A model generated the notes under the pieces. That model did no database searches. It saw only the letters and a program-made list of their open reading frames with translations, and had not been told where the DNA came from. From JBGPJO01 sp964348535 (GTDB lineage: Bacteria; Patescibacteriota; Minisyncoccia; Phycocordibacterales; JAKFXT01), in contig CAYGDB010000017.1 in NCBI GenBank assembly GCA_964348535.1, forward strand, positions 1 through 10,991: a DNA stretch of 10,991 nucleotides. The letters are read 5' to 3'. This document shows positions 1-5,110 of the stretch, piece by piece. The translations under genes were made by a program, and so were the position numbers. Numbering within the stretch: position 1 is the stretch's first letter; the number at the start of each line of letters is the position of its first letter.

Positions 1-54
1 ATGCCTTAGGAGCATGTCTCGCAAGGGATGGAGGTTCAAGTCCTCTCCCGCCCA
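1..54 (+). tRNA. tRNA-Leu (anticodon UAG), 3' part only
   Basis: The 5' half lies outside the window. What is visible is the anticodon arm (loop CTTAGGA at 5-11, anticodon TAG at 7-9, 3' stem GCATG), a long class II variable arm with a CGCAAGG core, a T arm with stem GGAGG, loop TTCAAGT (35-41) and stem CCTCT, then the acceptor 3' strand CCCGCCC (47-53) and discriminator A54. The variable arm is close in form to that of E. coli tRNA-Leu (recalled, not aligned). The next bases are CAT, so CCA is not encoded and must be added after transcription. The anticodon reads CUA and, through wobble, other CUN leucine codons. The missing 5' acceptor strand should begin GGGCGGG. Confidence 0.85.
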
Positions 55-56
55 CA

Positions 57-95
57 TAAAATAAAATGCCGGCTTCTGCCGGTTATTTTATTTTA
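57..95 (+). terminator. Hairpin terminator after tRNA-Leu
   Basis: A CCGGC/GCCGG core with loop TTCT (74-77) is extended by an A/T-rich helix (TAAAAT with ATTTTA and further A-T pairs) to about 16 bp with one bulge. The 3' arm and tail are T-rich (84-94), as in a rho-independent terminator. It starts two bases after the mature tRNA end, so it should end the tRNA transcript before the repeat units that follow. Confidence 0.6.
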
Positions 96-245
96 GGGCG
101 GAGCGAGTGAACTGCTTCACTCGCGGGAGAGGACTTGAAAACCTTGAGTATATTTTCAGGAAGCTCTGCTTTCTGAAAATACGAAAGGTATACAGATTCT
201 GTAGGAATCAAGTCACCTGCCTACAGAAGGCAGGTCTCCCGCCCA
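96..245 (+). ncRNA. Structured tRNA-derived unit A (possible novel RNA)
   Basis: No tRNA or known RNA family is recognised. The stretch can fold as: GGGCGG (96-101) with CCGCCC (239-244), an acceptor-like helix ended by A245; a perfect 9-bp hairpin (103-111/116-124, 4-nt loop); helix GACTT/AAGTC (132-136/210-214); ACCTT/AAGGT (141-145/185-189) carrying a 14-bp hairpin (151-164/168-181); a 5-bp hairpin GATTC/GAATC with loop TGTAG (195-209); and a 7-bp hairpin with a 7-nt loop (215-235). GGGAG (125-129) could instead pair with CTCCC (236-240). The 3' end copies the tRNA-Leu 3' end. Unit B repeats the same plan with different bases in several helices, which is the main support for RNA-level function. 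It could also be a degenerate tRNA duplication or a DNA repeat. Transcription is not shown. Confidence 0.4.
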
Positions 246-268
246 CAAACAAGTAAAGTGAAGGTTGG

Positions 269-415
269 GGGTGGGAAGAAAGTCATGGGTATGACTTTCG
301 TGAGGACTTGAAGACCTTTGATAGTTTTTTACAAACTTTGTGAAGTAAAAAACAGAAAAGGTATACTGAAACTGTAAGTTTTAAGTCCCCTGCCGGCAGG
401 CGGGTCTCCCGCCCA
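269..415 (+). ncRNA. Structured tRNA-derived unit B (diverged copy of A)
   Basis: Same order of helices as unit A. GGGTGGG (269-275) pairs with CCCGCCC (408-414) with one G-U pair; a perfect 9-bp hairpin follows (278-286/291-299, 4-nt loop), whose stem bases differ almost completely from unit A; then GGACTT/AAGTCC (304-309/383-388), ACCTTT/AAAGGT (314-319/357-362) capped by a 9-bp hairpin (324-332/345-353), a 5-bp hairpin with loop TGTAA (368-382), and a CCTG/CAGG hairpin (389-400). Single-stranded or junction bases are the best conserved parts: ACTTGAARACC, AGGTATAC, CTGTAR and the CCCGCCCACAAACAAG end. Conserved loops with changed but still pairing stems suggest selection on structure. No family name can be given. 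Confidence 0.4.
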
Positions 416-470
416 CAAACAAGCAAAGTAAGTAATTATTCACCCCTCATTTTCTTACTATTCTACAAAT

Positions 471-518
471 TTACTATCTCACTATCATACGATATATCGT
501 ATGATAGTGAGATAGTAA
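471..518. repeat. 48-bp perfect palindrome
   Basis: Bases 471-494 (starting TTACTATCTCACTATC) are the exact reverse complement of 495-518, with no spacer. Short outer arms CTACA (463-467) and TGTAG (529-533) also match. There is no T-run on either side, so a terminator role is not obvious. It may be a binding site for a dimeric protein, a cruciform, or the core of a small non-coding repeat. Confidence 0.85.
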
Positions 519-563
519 TATGACAATATGTAGCAGGTTTAAAAAATAAATTAGTGAAAAATA

Positions 564-794
564 TTATGGTTGCGGACGAGATAAAATTTCATATATGATT
601 TTCATGTAGACACCAATAATCGCTAATGAAATAATAATGGACACCGAGTGTCCATTATTATTATCTACTATTAAGTATTCCATCGGGCACTTGTTACGAA
701 GTCCGACCTTGTAAAATTTTGATGGAGTTTGTGAAATTGTTTCGGGTGGTGTTTCGGGCGGATGTGGATCTTCTCTTTCTAATCTTTCGGACAA
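564..794 (-). CDS. Doubtful small membrane protein (76 aa)
   Basis: The frame starts at a TTG codon without a convincing ribosome binding site. Its N-terminal half is charged and proline-rich (repeated PPET near residues 13-18). One hydrophobic segment (about residues 51-70) would give a single-pass protein with a short C-terminal tail. Part of the frame is the perfect inverted repeat at 630-662, which could be chance coding of a DNA repeat. No homologue is recognised. It stands alone, divergent from the SPFH operon. The frame may be spurious; it is listed because nothing else occupies the region and the helix is plausible. Confidence 0.22.
   Translation of the reverse strand: MSERLEREDPHPPETPPETISQTPSKFYKVGLRNKCPMEYLIVDNNNGHSVSIIISLAIIGVYMKIIYEILSRPQP
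630..662. repeat. Perfect 15-bp inverted repeat, 3-nt loop
   Basis: AATAATAATGGACAC (630-644) and GTGTCCATTATTATT (648-662) pair perfectly around CGA. The GGACAC/GTGTCC core with A/T-rich outer arms makes a terminator-like hairpin that is symmetrical on both strands. However, the T tracts are broken by A, and no secure gene ends here. Confidence 0.7.
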
Positions 795-836
795 AAAAGT
801 TCTATCTTAACAGATTGAATGTAACCCAAAATTTGA

Positions 837-865
837 TTGACTTTTTGGTAATATCATGATATTGT
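837..865 (+). promoter_or_regulatory. Putative promoter of the SPFH operon
   Basis: TTGACT (837-842, five of six to the -35 consensus) and TATTGT (860-865, four of six) are 17 bp apart. A TG at 857-858 makes an extended -10. The leader of about 55 nt contains a hairpin (880-885/894-899) and the AGGAG ribosome binding site at 915-919. Confidence 0.45.
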
Positions 866-926
866 CCACCTAGATAGTCAGCGGGTAACAATGCCCGCTT
901 TCACAACGAAACACAGGAGAGTGTCA

Positions 927-2228
927 ATGGAAATCTTTATTGTACTTGCTTCTTTGGTGGTAATTATTATTTTAATAATTGCCATTATGCTACTTCTGGC
1001 GAACCTTGGGGCCTATTTCACGAAAATAGCCCAGGGAACCACAGCTTTCATTAATGTCGGCGACAGCTTAAAAGCAATACTGCCCAATATCGGCGGTTAT
1101 AAAATGTCAGAAGCTGATGACATTGATGGGAGAAGCTGGCTTATCCCAGAAAAAAATGAAGAAAAAAGACTTGAGGCATTTTTCCACAATTCTACGAATG
1201 GGACAGTGCGGTTCCAAAAATGGTTGTGGAAAACATTCGGCATAAAGTTCATTAGCTGGATTTGGCCCCACACTAATGTCCACAAATTTGACATAAGAAA
1301 GGGTGGACGCCGAAGAATTGAAGCCAGTAATGAACTAAAAGAGGACGCCCCTCTTCGGTCTCGAGTGGTTGATTCGGATGAATCAACTATAGTCAATTCT
1401 CTTCTATTTCTTGTGCCCAGACCGGTGTATTTGGAGGGTGTAGAACTTGCGGGAGATAATTCAAGAATTAATCTCTTGCTTCTGCCAATATATCGGCAAG
1501 TGATACCATCTTTGCCAGTATATTATCTAAAAGGGGACTTCTTTACCCTACTTGACGCCGCCATAGAATCAATAGTGGTTGATTTCTTCGCTAAATATCG
1601 TGATGAAGATAAACCCCTGGATTATAATGGATGGCTTAAACTTCCAAAAGCTGGCGGAGACTCGCCACTTGAAAAACACATCCGAAATCTCAATGTAAGC
1701 AAGTCTTATCTTGAGAAGATGAAAGAAGATGTGGGAAAAAAGGAGCTTACAGACTACATAGAAAGCGACTTGATTCCCGGAGAGGCTTTAGATATATCTA
1801 AAGATATATCTAGCGATAAAATTTCTGGAATGATTCCAAGCGGGATAGTTCCCCGTTTCGGATTCGCTTTGGTAAGCTTCAGAATAGTTAAGTGGGAGCC
1901 TCATAAAAGCACAGTTGCTTTGGCTGAAGCCCTTCTGGCAAAAGAAACGCAACTCCGTGTGGCAGAAGGTGTTCGTGAGGAATCATATGGTGTTAGAGAT
2001 TCCTTAAAAGCAAAAGCGGAGGGTGAGTCAAGTCGCTACAATCAACTTATGGATGCTCTTGTTGGAAAGGGAGTAAACCCTAATGGTGCAGCCGAGGTTC
2101 TACGGACACAAATCCGAACGGAAAATATCGGAGGAAGTGGTATAACAACCTATGTTGAAGGTGGAGCTTCAGCTTCAGTAATGGTTACCCCGCCACCGGA
2201 ATCTCCAAAATCTAATAAGGAGGTATAG
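927..2228 (+). CDS. SPFH/Band 7 domain membrane protein
   Basis: This is a 433-residue protein if started at the ATG at 927, preceded by AGGAG at 7-nt spacing. An in-frame ATG at 891 lacks a ribosome binding site and sits inside a leader hairpin, so 927 is preferred. Residues 3-27 form one membrane segment. Residues of about 157-335 read as an SPFH/Band 7 (stomatin-prohibitin-flotillin) region. Residues 331-380 are the Ala/Glu-rich helix typical of the family, with AKETQLRVAEG and AKAEGESSRYNQ. The C-terminal tail is Gly/Ser/Pro-rich and ends in charged residues. Known members form ring-like oligomers on membranes and organise partner proteins or proteases. About 130 residues between the helix and the core are not recognised. 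The next gene starts 2 nt after the stop, so the two products probably act together. Confidence 0.8.
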   Translation: MEIFIVLASLVVIIILIIAIMLLLANLGAYFTKIAQGTTAFINVGDSLKAILPNIGGYKMSEADDIDGRSWLIPEKNEEKRLEAFFHNSTNGTVRFQKWLWKTFGIKFISWIWPHTNVHKFDIRKGGRRRIEASNELKEDAPLRSRVVDSDESTIVNSLLFLVPRPVYLEGVELAGDNSRINLLLLPIYRQVIPSLPVYYLKGDFFTLLDAAIESIVVDFFAKYRDEDKPLDYNGWLKLPKAGGDSPLEKHIRNLNVSKSYLEKMKEDVGKKELTDYIESDLIPGEALDISKDISSDKISGMIPSGIVPRFGFALVSFRIVKWEPHKSTVALAEALLAKETQLRVAEGVREESYGVRDSLKAKAEGESSRYNQLMDALVGKGVNPNGAAEVLRTQIRTENIGGSGITTYVEGGASASVMVTPPPESPKSNKEV

Positions 2229-2230
2229 TC

Positions 2231-3001
2231 ATGAAAATACTCCTTATTGCGATTCTTGTGCTTATTGTGATTGCCCTAGTCCTCGGAATAGTGGTGTTCA
2301 CAAAAAAATCTGGAAAAAAGAGCAACGGGACACCAACCCCTGCCGAAACTTGGTTCAAAAGATTGGTAGCTGGAAACCATGATGAAATGTGGTTCCCAGT
2401 TGGTGTGGCTCTTGTTAGCTACGTGGTGGTCTTGATTTTTTCCAAAATTTTGCTTCCGGAAAAAATTTGGGACTTCTGGAGTGGCACAACACTATGTTGG
2501 ACACTCCTAGCTATCATTCCACTTTTCGTTCTTGGTATGACGAGAGGCGGGCTGGCGGGCAAGATAGGAGCAATTATCCTGGTAGTAATCAGCCTAGTTT
2601 CTCTTACAAACACCGAGGGCTTCCAGTCAGCTTTCGCTGAAATGGAAGTTGAGAGGCAAGCGAGAGATGCCGAGAAGCAAATGGCGCGCCGGAAAGAATT
2701 TCTGGCGCGCCAGCCGAAGGTTGTGACACTTGAACTTCCTTTTGGTGAATGGGTATCGTACCGAAAGGATAAAAATGTTGAGATAGACGTAGTTTTTGGT
2801 GGTGAGGGTTGTGTAGCGGCTGCTGTTGATAATAGCAACATAAAGCTCGTCTGCATGTATCCTGAACAAAAACCGGGGATGTGGCCGTTTGACCAAAAAA
2901 TGCCCAGACCAATCATGTACTTTGAGAAATGGGGTGACTCATATCGCTTCATGGCTCTTGATGAAGATGGTGAGGCCACAATCAAGGTTTCGTTACAATG
3001 A
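2231..3001 (+). CDS. Four-helix membrane protein of unknown function
   Basis: This 256-residue protein follows the SPFH gene with a strong AAGGAGG site inside that gene's 3' end, so co-translation is likely. Hydrophobic segments lie near residues 3-23, 55-73, 85-102 and 109-126. A highly charged helical stretch (about 138-160, rich in E, R and K) leads to a C-terminal domain of about 95 residues that looks mostly beta-stranded and contains two cysteines (194 and 208). No family is recognised. The pairing resembles SPFH proteins that work with a dedicated membrane partner, as NfeD or HflK/HflC pairs do, but this is not NfeD-like on sight. The gene stops at TGA, 17 nt before a strong terminator, which supports UGA as stop. 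Confidence 0.7.
   Translation: MKILLIAILVLIVIALVLGIVVFTKKSGKKSNGTPTPAETWFKRLVAGNHDEMWFPVGVALVSYVVVLIFSKILLPEKIWDFWSGTTLCWTLLAIIPLFVLGMTRGGLAGKIGAIILVVISLVSLTNTEGFQSAFAEMEVERQARDAEKQMARRKEFLARQPKVVTLELPFGEWVSYRKDKNVEIDVVFGGEGCVAAAVDNSNIKLVCMYPEQKPGMWPFDQKMPRPIMYFEKWGDSYRFMALDEDGEATIKVSLQ
2682..2712 (+). repeat. 14-bp hairpin inside a coding region
   Basis: TGGCGCGCCGGAAA (2682-2695) pairs with TTTCTGGCGCGCCA (2699-2712) around GAA, with one G-U pair. Two GGCGCGCC octamers form the arms, GC-rich against AT-richer surroundings. It encodes ARRKEFLARQ in the charged linker between the membrane part and the C-terminal domain. Confidence 0.75.
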
Positions 3002-3017
3002 AATCTTGAAAAAAATC

Positions 3018-3056
3018 AAAACGCGCGGACTTAAAAATCCGCGCGTTTTTTCTTTT
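3018..3056. terminator. Bidirectional rho-independent terminator
   Basis: ACGCGCGGA (3021-3029) and TCCGCGCGT (3038-3046) form a 9-bp GC-rich stem, extended by A-T pairs. On the plus strand it is followed by TTTTTCTTTTTT. On the minus strand the stem is followed by TTTTGATTTTTTT. It lies between the converging SPFH operon (ends 3001) and pilin-like array (ends 3071), so it can end both transcripts. Confidence 0.85.
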
Positions 3057-3070
3057 TTAAGTTCAATATT

Positions 3071-3325
3071 TTAGTTACCAAAAAGCCGTCCGGCAGTCGC
3101 CCCGATTATTTCCATAATAGCATAAGCAACGGCCATAATAGTCATACCTATAATGCCGTAAAGCAGATGGCGTTTGCCATCTTCCCTATCCTTCGATTCT
3201 CCGCCGGCATAAACAAACTGAAAGACTCCCCACAAAAAAACCAAAAGAGCGCCGGCAAAGAGAAGAATAACCAAAGGATTAAAAACAGCGTCAGAAACTT
3301 TGGTTATAAATTCATCTATGGTCAT
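3071..3325 (-). CDS. Pilin-like two-helix membrane protein, no signal peptide
   Basis: Last gene of the array, 84 residues. Two hydrophobic segments (about 17-40 and 54-76) are joined by a short polar, charged loop, GGESKDREDGKR (41-52). The aromatic WG followed by FQF and the YGIIG start of helix two match the other array members. This is the pattern of the type IV secretion pilin-like family common in Patescibacteria (Pfam T4SS_pilin, from memory), distantly like VirB2/TrbC. Unlike its five neighbours it has no cleavable signal: the N terminus is a short acidic amphipathic stretch, so it would insert through its own helices. No Shine-Dalgarno is seen; the leader is A/T-rich. It could be an accessory or cap subunit, but that is inference. 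Confidence 0.65.
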   Translation of the reverse strand: MTIDEFITKVSDAVFNPLVILLFAGALLVFLWGVFQFVYAGGESKDREDGKRHLLYGIIGMTIMAVAYAIMEIIGATAGRLFGN

Positions 3326-3343
3326 TTTTAGCTTAAAACTCTA

Positions 3344-3369
3344 AATTTACTTAAGTTGTTAAGTAAATT
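3344..3369 (-). repeat. Intercistronic 11-bp hairpin
   Basis: AATTTACTTAA (3344-3354) pairs perfectly with TTAAGTAAATT (3359-3369), with a 4-nt loop. It overlaps the stop codon of the upstream pilin-like gene and lies just before the last one. No clear T-run follows on the minus strand, so it fits an mRNA-stability or partial-termination element better than a full terminator. Confidence 0.55.
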
Positions 3370-3721
3370 AGTTAACTCTTGGAGTAGGAAAACTTCCCTG
3401 TCCAGAGCTTACACCAAGAGTACTCTGGGCTAATTGAATGATACCGAAAACCGAAGCCATCACAAAAATAGCAACCAGCGACCAAAGCATTATACCCTTG
3501 CCTTCTTTCTTGCTGTCACTGCTTTGGGAAAAAATATAAAGAAAGATTCCGTAAAAGAATGCCAGTATCGCCATACCGAAGACAATAGGTATGAGTATGC
3601 TTATAATCTGTCCAAACTGCTGTGTGAGGCTATAAACTATGCTAAGAAAACTCTGGGCCGAAGCTAAAAATGGAACTAAAGCAACCCCAACGACACCAAG
3701 CTTAATAATATGTTTCTTCAT
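3368..3721 (-). CDS. Pilin-like membrane protein (array member 5)
   Basis: The start at 3721 gives 117 residues with a normal signal peptide (KKHIIKLG, hydrophobic core, cleavage after ASA). A longer in-frame start at 3784 exists, but it adds a second hydrophobic stretch and would make a 16-bp perfect palindrome (3727-3742) coding, so the shorter form is preferred. After the signal come two hydrophobic helices separated by SQSSDSKKEGKG. The segments AFFYGIFLYIF and LVAIFVMASVFGIIQLAQST align closely with member 4 (3850-4299), including the C-terminal PRVN where this protein stops. That marks the two as the closest paralogues of the array. It is probably exported and membrane-embedded, perhaps polymer-forming. 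Confidence 0.65.
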   Translation of the reverse strand: MKKHIIKLGVVGVALVPFLASAQSFLSIVYSLTQQFGQIISILIPIVFGMAILAFFYGIFLYIFSQSSDSKKEGKGIMLWSLVAIFVMASVFGIIQLAQSTLGVSSGQGSFPTPRVN

Positions 3722-3832
3722 GAAGATTTGCCCTAGGGCAAAAAATAATTGATAAAATAACACAAAAACCTTTTTCGACTTCATTCACTCTTTAAGGATA
3801 ATTGAAATAAAATTAGAACACAAGACCGACCT

Positions 3833-3856
3833 GTGGATTAACTAGTGGATTAACTA
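3833..3856. repeat. Tandem 12-bp duplication across a stop codon
   Basis: GTGGATTAACTA occurs twice without spacer (3833-3844 and 3845-3856). The second copy contains the stop codon of array member 4, and the first supplies a second in-frame TAA on the minus strand. Flanking CCGAC (3826-3830) and GTCGG (3860-3864) can pair. Confidence 0.8.
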
Positions 3857-4299
3857 TTAGTCGGAAAAGGAACTGATGGATTAGGGTCTCCAAAGTCGTT
3901 GCCCGGAGCGGGACGGTTGCTTCCAGCCCCTCCGCCTCCTCCGCCGCCTCCAGTATTGACTCTAGGCGCGCTAAAATTGCCTGTTTGGTTAACCCCGAAT
4001 GTACTTTGAGCTAAAGCAATAATACCATAAAGAGAGACCATTACAAAAACAGCGATAAGAGAGTAGAGCATCACTTTTTTAGCCTCTATTTTACCATCGG
4101 AACCCTGTGACCAAATATAACGAACGAGACCCCAAAAAAAAGCTAAAATCGCAAGACCCACCAAGATGGGGATAGAAATATTAATAATTCTCTGAAGACC
4201 GCCAAGGAGCCTTACGCTTATATCAATAGCATCTTCAGCGTAACTAATAGCCGGCAAAAATATAAGAGAAATAAAAAATGTTTTAAACAAAATTTTCAT
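3850..4299 (-). CDS. Pilin-like membrane protein with Gly/Pro-rich tail (array member 4)
   Basis: 149 residues. A signal peptide (cleavage likely after SYA, residue 21) precedes two hydrophobic helices (about 39-63 and 76-99) linked by SQGSDGKIEAKK. AFFWGLVRYIW and SLIAVFVMVSLYGIIALAQSTFGV match member 5 closely. After PRVN it has an extra tail with eight consecutive glycines (117-124), then a Pro/Asn/Asp-rich stretch. This is longer than the family's usual form and likely exposed outside the membrane. No Shine-Dalgarno is seen; the bases before the ATG are TATAATATATT. The coding end is abutted by a 12-bp tandem duplication. Confidence 0.65.
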   Translation of the reverse strand: MKILFKTFFISLIFLPAISYAEDAIDISVRLLGGLQRIINISIPILVGLAILAFFWGLVRYIWSQGSDGKIEAKKVMLYSLIAVFVMVSLYGIIALAQSTFGVNQTGNFSAPRVNTGGGGGGGGAGSNRPAPGNDFGDPNPSVPFPTNS

Positions 4300-4397
4300 A
4301 ATATATTATAGTCTAATGTCTAATTTCTAATTATCTGGTATCTAATCTCTAATGTCTAGTGTCTTATGTCTAGTGTCTGCTATCTAATGTCTGGTGT
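4300..4397. repeat. Degenerate TCTRRTGTC tandem repeats
   Basis: The whole gap between array members 3 and 4 consists of imperfect repeats such as TCTAATGTCTAGTGTC and GTCTGCTATCTAATGTCTGG. The bases are almost free of G/C-rich blocks and show no hairpin. The same words occur at 7379-7500, including GTCTGCTATCT and TCTGGTGTCTAT. In the direction of the operon it reads as repeats of AGACACTAG/AGACATTAG. Confidence 0.75.
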
Positions 4398-4718
4398 CTA
4401 TCTAATAATGGTATTCTCTAAAACAGCAACCAGTCCCCATATTGAAAATGCCACAAAAAGGGCGACCAGTCCCCAAACAATGACTTCTTTTGCTTGACCT
4501 TTTTCGGTTGAGTCGGCGCTTGAAAATACATACTTGAAAACTCCCCAAAAGAAAGCCAAAAGTACGAGACCGGAAACAACGGGTATTGCCGTGTTTATAA
4601 CTCCGACAAGCTCGCCAACTATATCAGCGAATGTTTTAGCAAGAACGACTGAAGGAAAAAAGGCAATAAAGAAAACACTTAATCCAATCATTCTTGATCT
4701 AGAAAAAATCAACTGCAT
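4398..4718 (-). CDS. Pilin-like membrane protein (array member 3)
   Basis: 106 residues. The ATG at 4718 overlaps the end of the upstream gene by 10 bp, which suggests translational coupling; no separate ribosome binding site is seen. Signal peptide 1-27 ends at VLA before K28. Two hydrophobic helices (about 39-64 and 78-100) are separated by SSADSTEKGQAKE. AFFWGVFKYVF and the WGLVALFVAFSIWGLV run place it with members 4, 5 and 6 rather than 1 and 2. The stop codon lies at the edge of the degenerate repeat block, which supplies its last bases. Membrane localisation is clear; a pilin-like polymer role is inferred from the family. Confidence 0.65.
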   Translation of the reverse strand: MQLIFSRSRMIGLSVFFIAFFPSVVLAKTFADIVGELVGVINTAIPVVSGLVLLAFFWGVFKYVFSSADSTEKGQAKEVIVWGLVALFVAFSIWGLVAVLENTIIR

Positions 4719-5092
4719 GTTGTTTGATTGCTTATGGTATCAATAGTGCCGCAAATAACACTTGAAAGACCTTGAGCGCCAAGAAGTATCAGACCGCCTA
4801 TGAATGTCCAAAGAAGAGCGTTCTTGGCTGTCTTGAGAGTTTCCGTATTGCCACGAGCTGTAACAAAAAGAAAACCGACATATATAAGGAAAAACACCAC
4901 TATGGGGGCGCCGATTTTGACAACTATGTTAATAATCTGGGACGCAAGTTCTTGGATTGACTCTGCTTGAATTGGGTTGCCTAGTGTATTGCCTGACCCG
5001 GAAGATAATCCGTGAGAACTAGCAAGAACAAAAATGGGAGCGGTCAGAGTGAAGAAAATGATTAATAGTATGGGTTTTTTAAAGATTTTCAT
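4709..5092 (-). CDS. Pilin-like membrane protein (array member 2)
   Basis: 127 residues. The lysine-rich start MKIFKKP and hydrophobic core end in a signal cleavage near VLA (residue 24). A Gly/Ser-rich spacer (26-40) follows, then two hydrophobic helices (about 52-78 and 92-114). The first helix ends in YVGFLFVTARGN and the loop contains KTAKNALLW, which is the classic form of the T4SS_pilin family in Patescibacteria. Cys114 and Cys126 near the C terminus could form a disulphide, which no other array member shows at that place. The gene overlaps member 3 by 10 bp and lies 18 bp from member 1. No Shine-Dalgarno precedes the ATG. Confidence 0.7.
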   Translation of the reverse strand: MKIFKKPILLIIFFTLTAPIFVLASSHGLSSGSGNTLGNPIQAESIQELASQIINIVVKIGAPIVVFFLIYVGFLFVTARGNTETLKTAKNALLWTFIGGLILLGAQGLSSVICGTIDTISNQTTCS

Positions 5093-5110
5093 ATAATTTA
5101 AAACTTAGTT

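Noticed and set aside
96..245. Unit A read as a tRNA-Ser(UGA) because of ACTTGAAAACC
   Set aside because: The seven-base loop CTTGAAA looks like a serine anticodon loop, but its flanking bases do not form a proper 5-bp stem, there is no normal D arm, and the spacing from T arm to acceptor is wrong. The same bases pair better in the larger shared fold.
38..420. Repeated CCCGCCCACA as attachment sites of an integrated element
   Set aside because: The copies are only about 170 bp apart and enclose no integrase or cargo; a duplicated RNA or repeat unit explains them better.
891..926. ATG at 891 as start of the SPFH gene
   Set aside because: No ribosome binding site, it lies inside a leader hairpin, and adds a charged stretch before a good start at 927 with AGGAG.
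2419..2985. Long minus-strand open frame opposite the four-helix protein
   Set aside because: It is antisense to a well-supported gene with a strong ribosome binding site, and its serine/threonine-rich product has no coherent pattern.
3001..3033. UGA recoding (genetic code 25) for this organism
   Set aside because: Reading through the TGA at 2999-3001 would run into the terminator hairpin, and gyrA contains no in-frame TGA at conserved glycines.
2889..3074. Plus-strand open frame running through the terminator
   Set aside because: It overlaps the end of the four-helix gene in another frame and includes the terminator stem.
4300..4397. CRISPR array
   Set aside because: The repeat units are short and degenerate, without regular spacers or a conserved repeat length.
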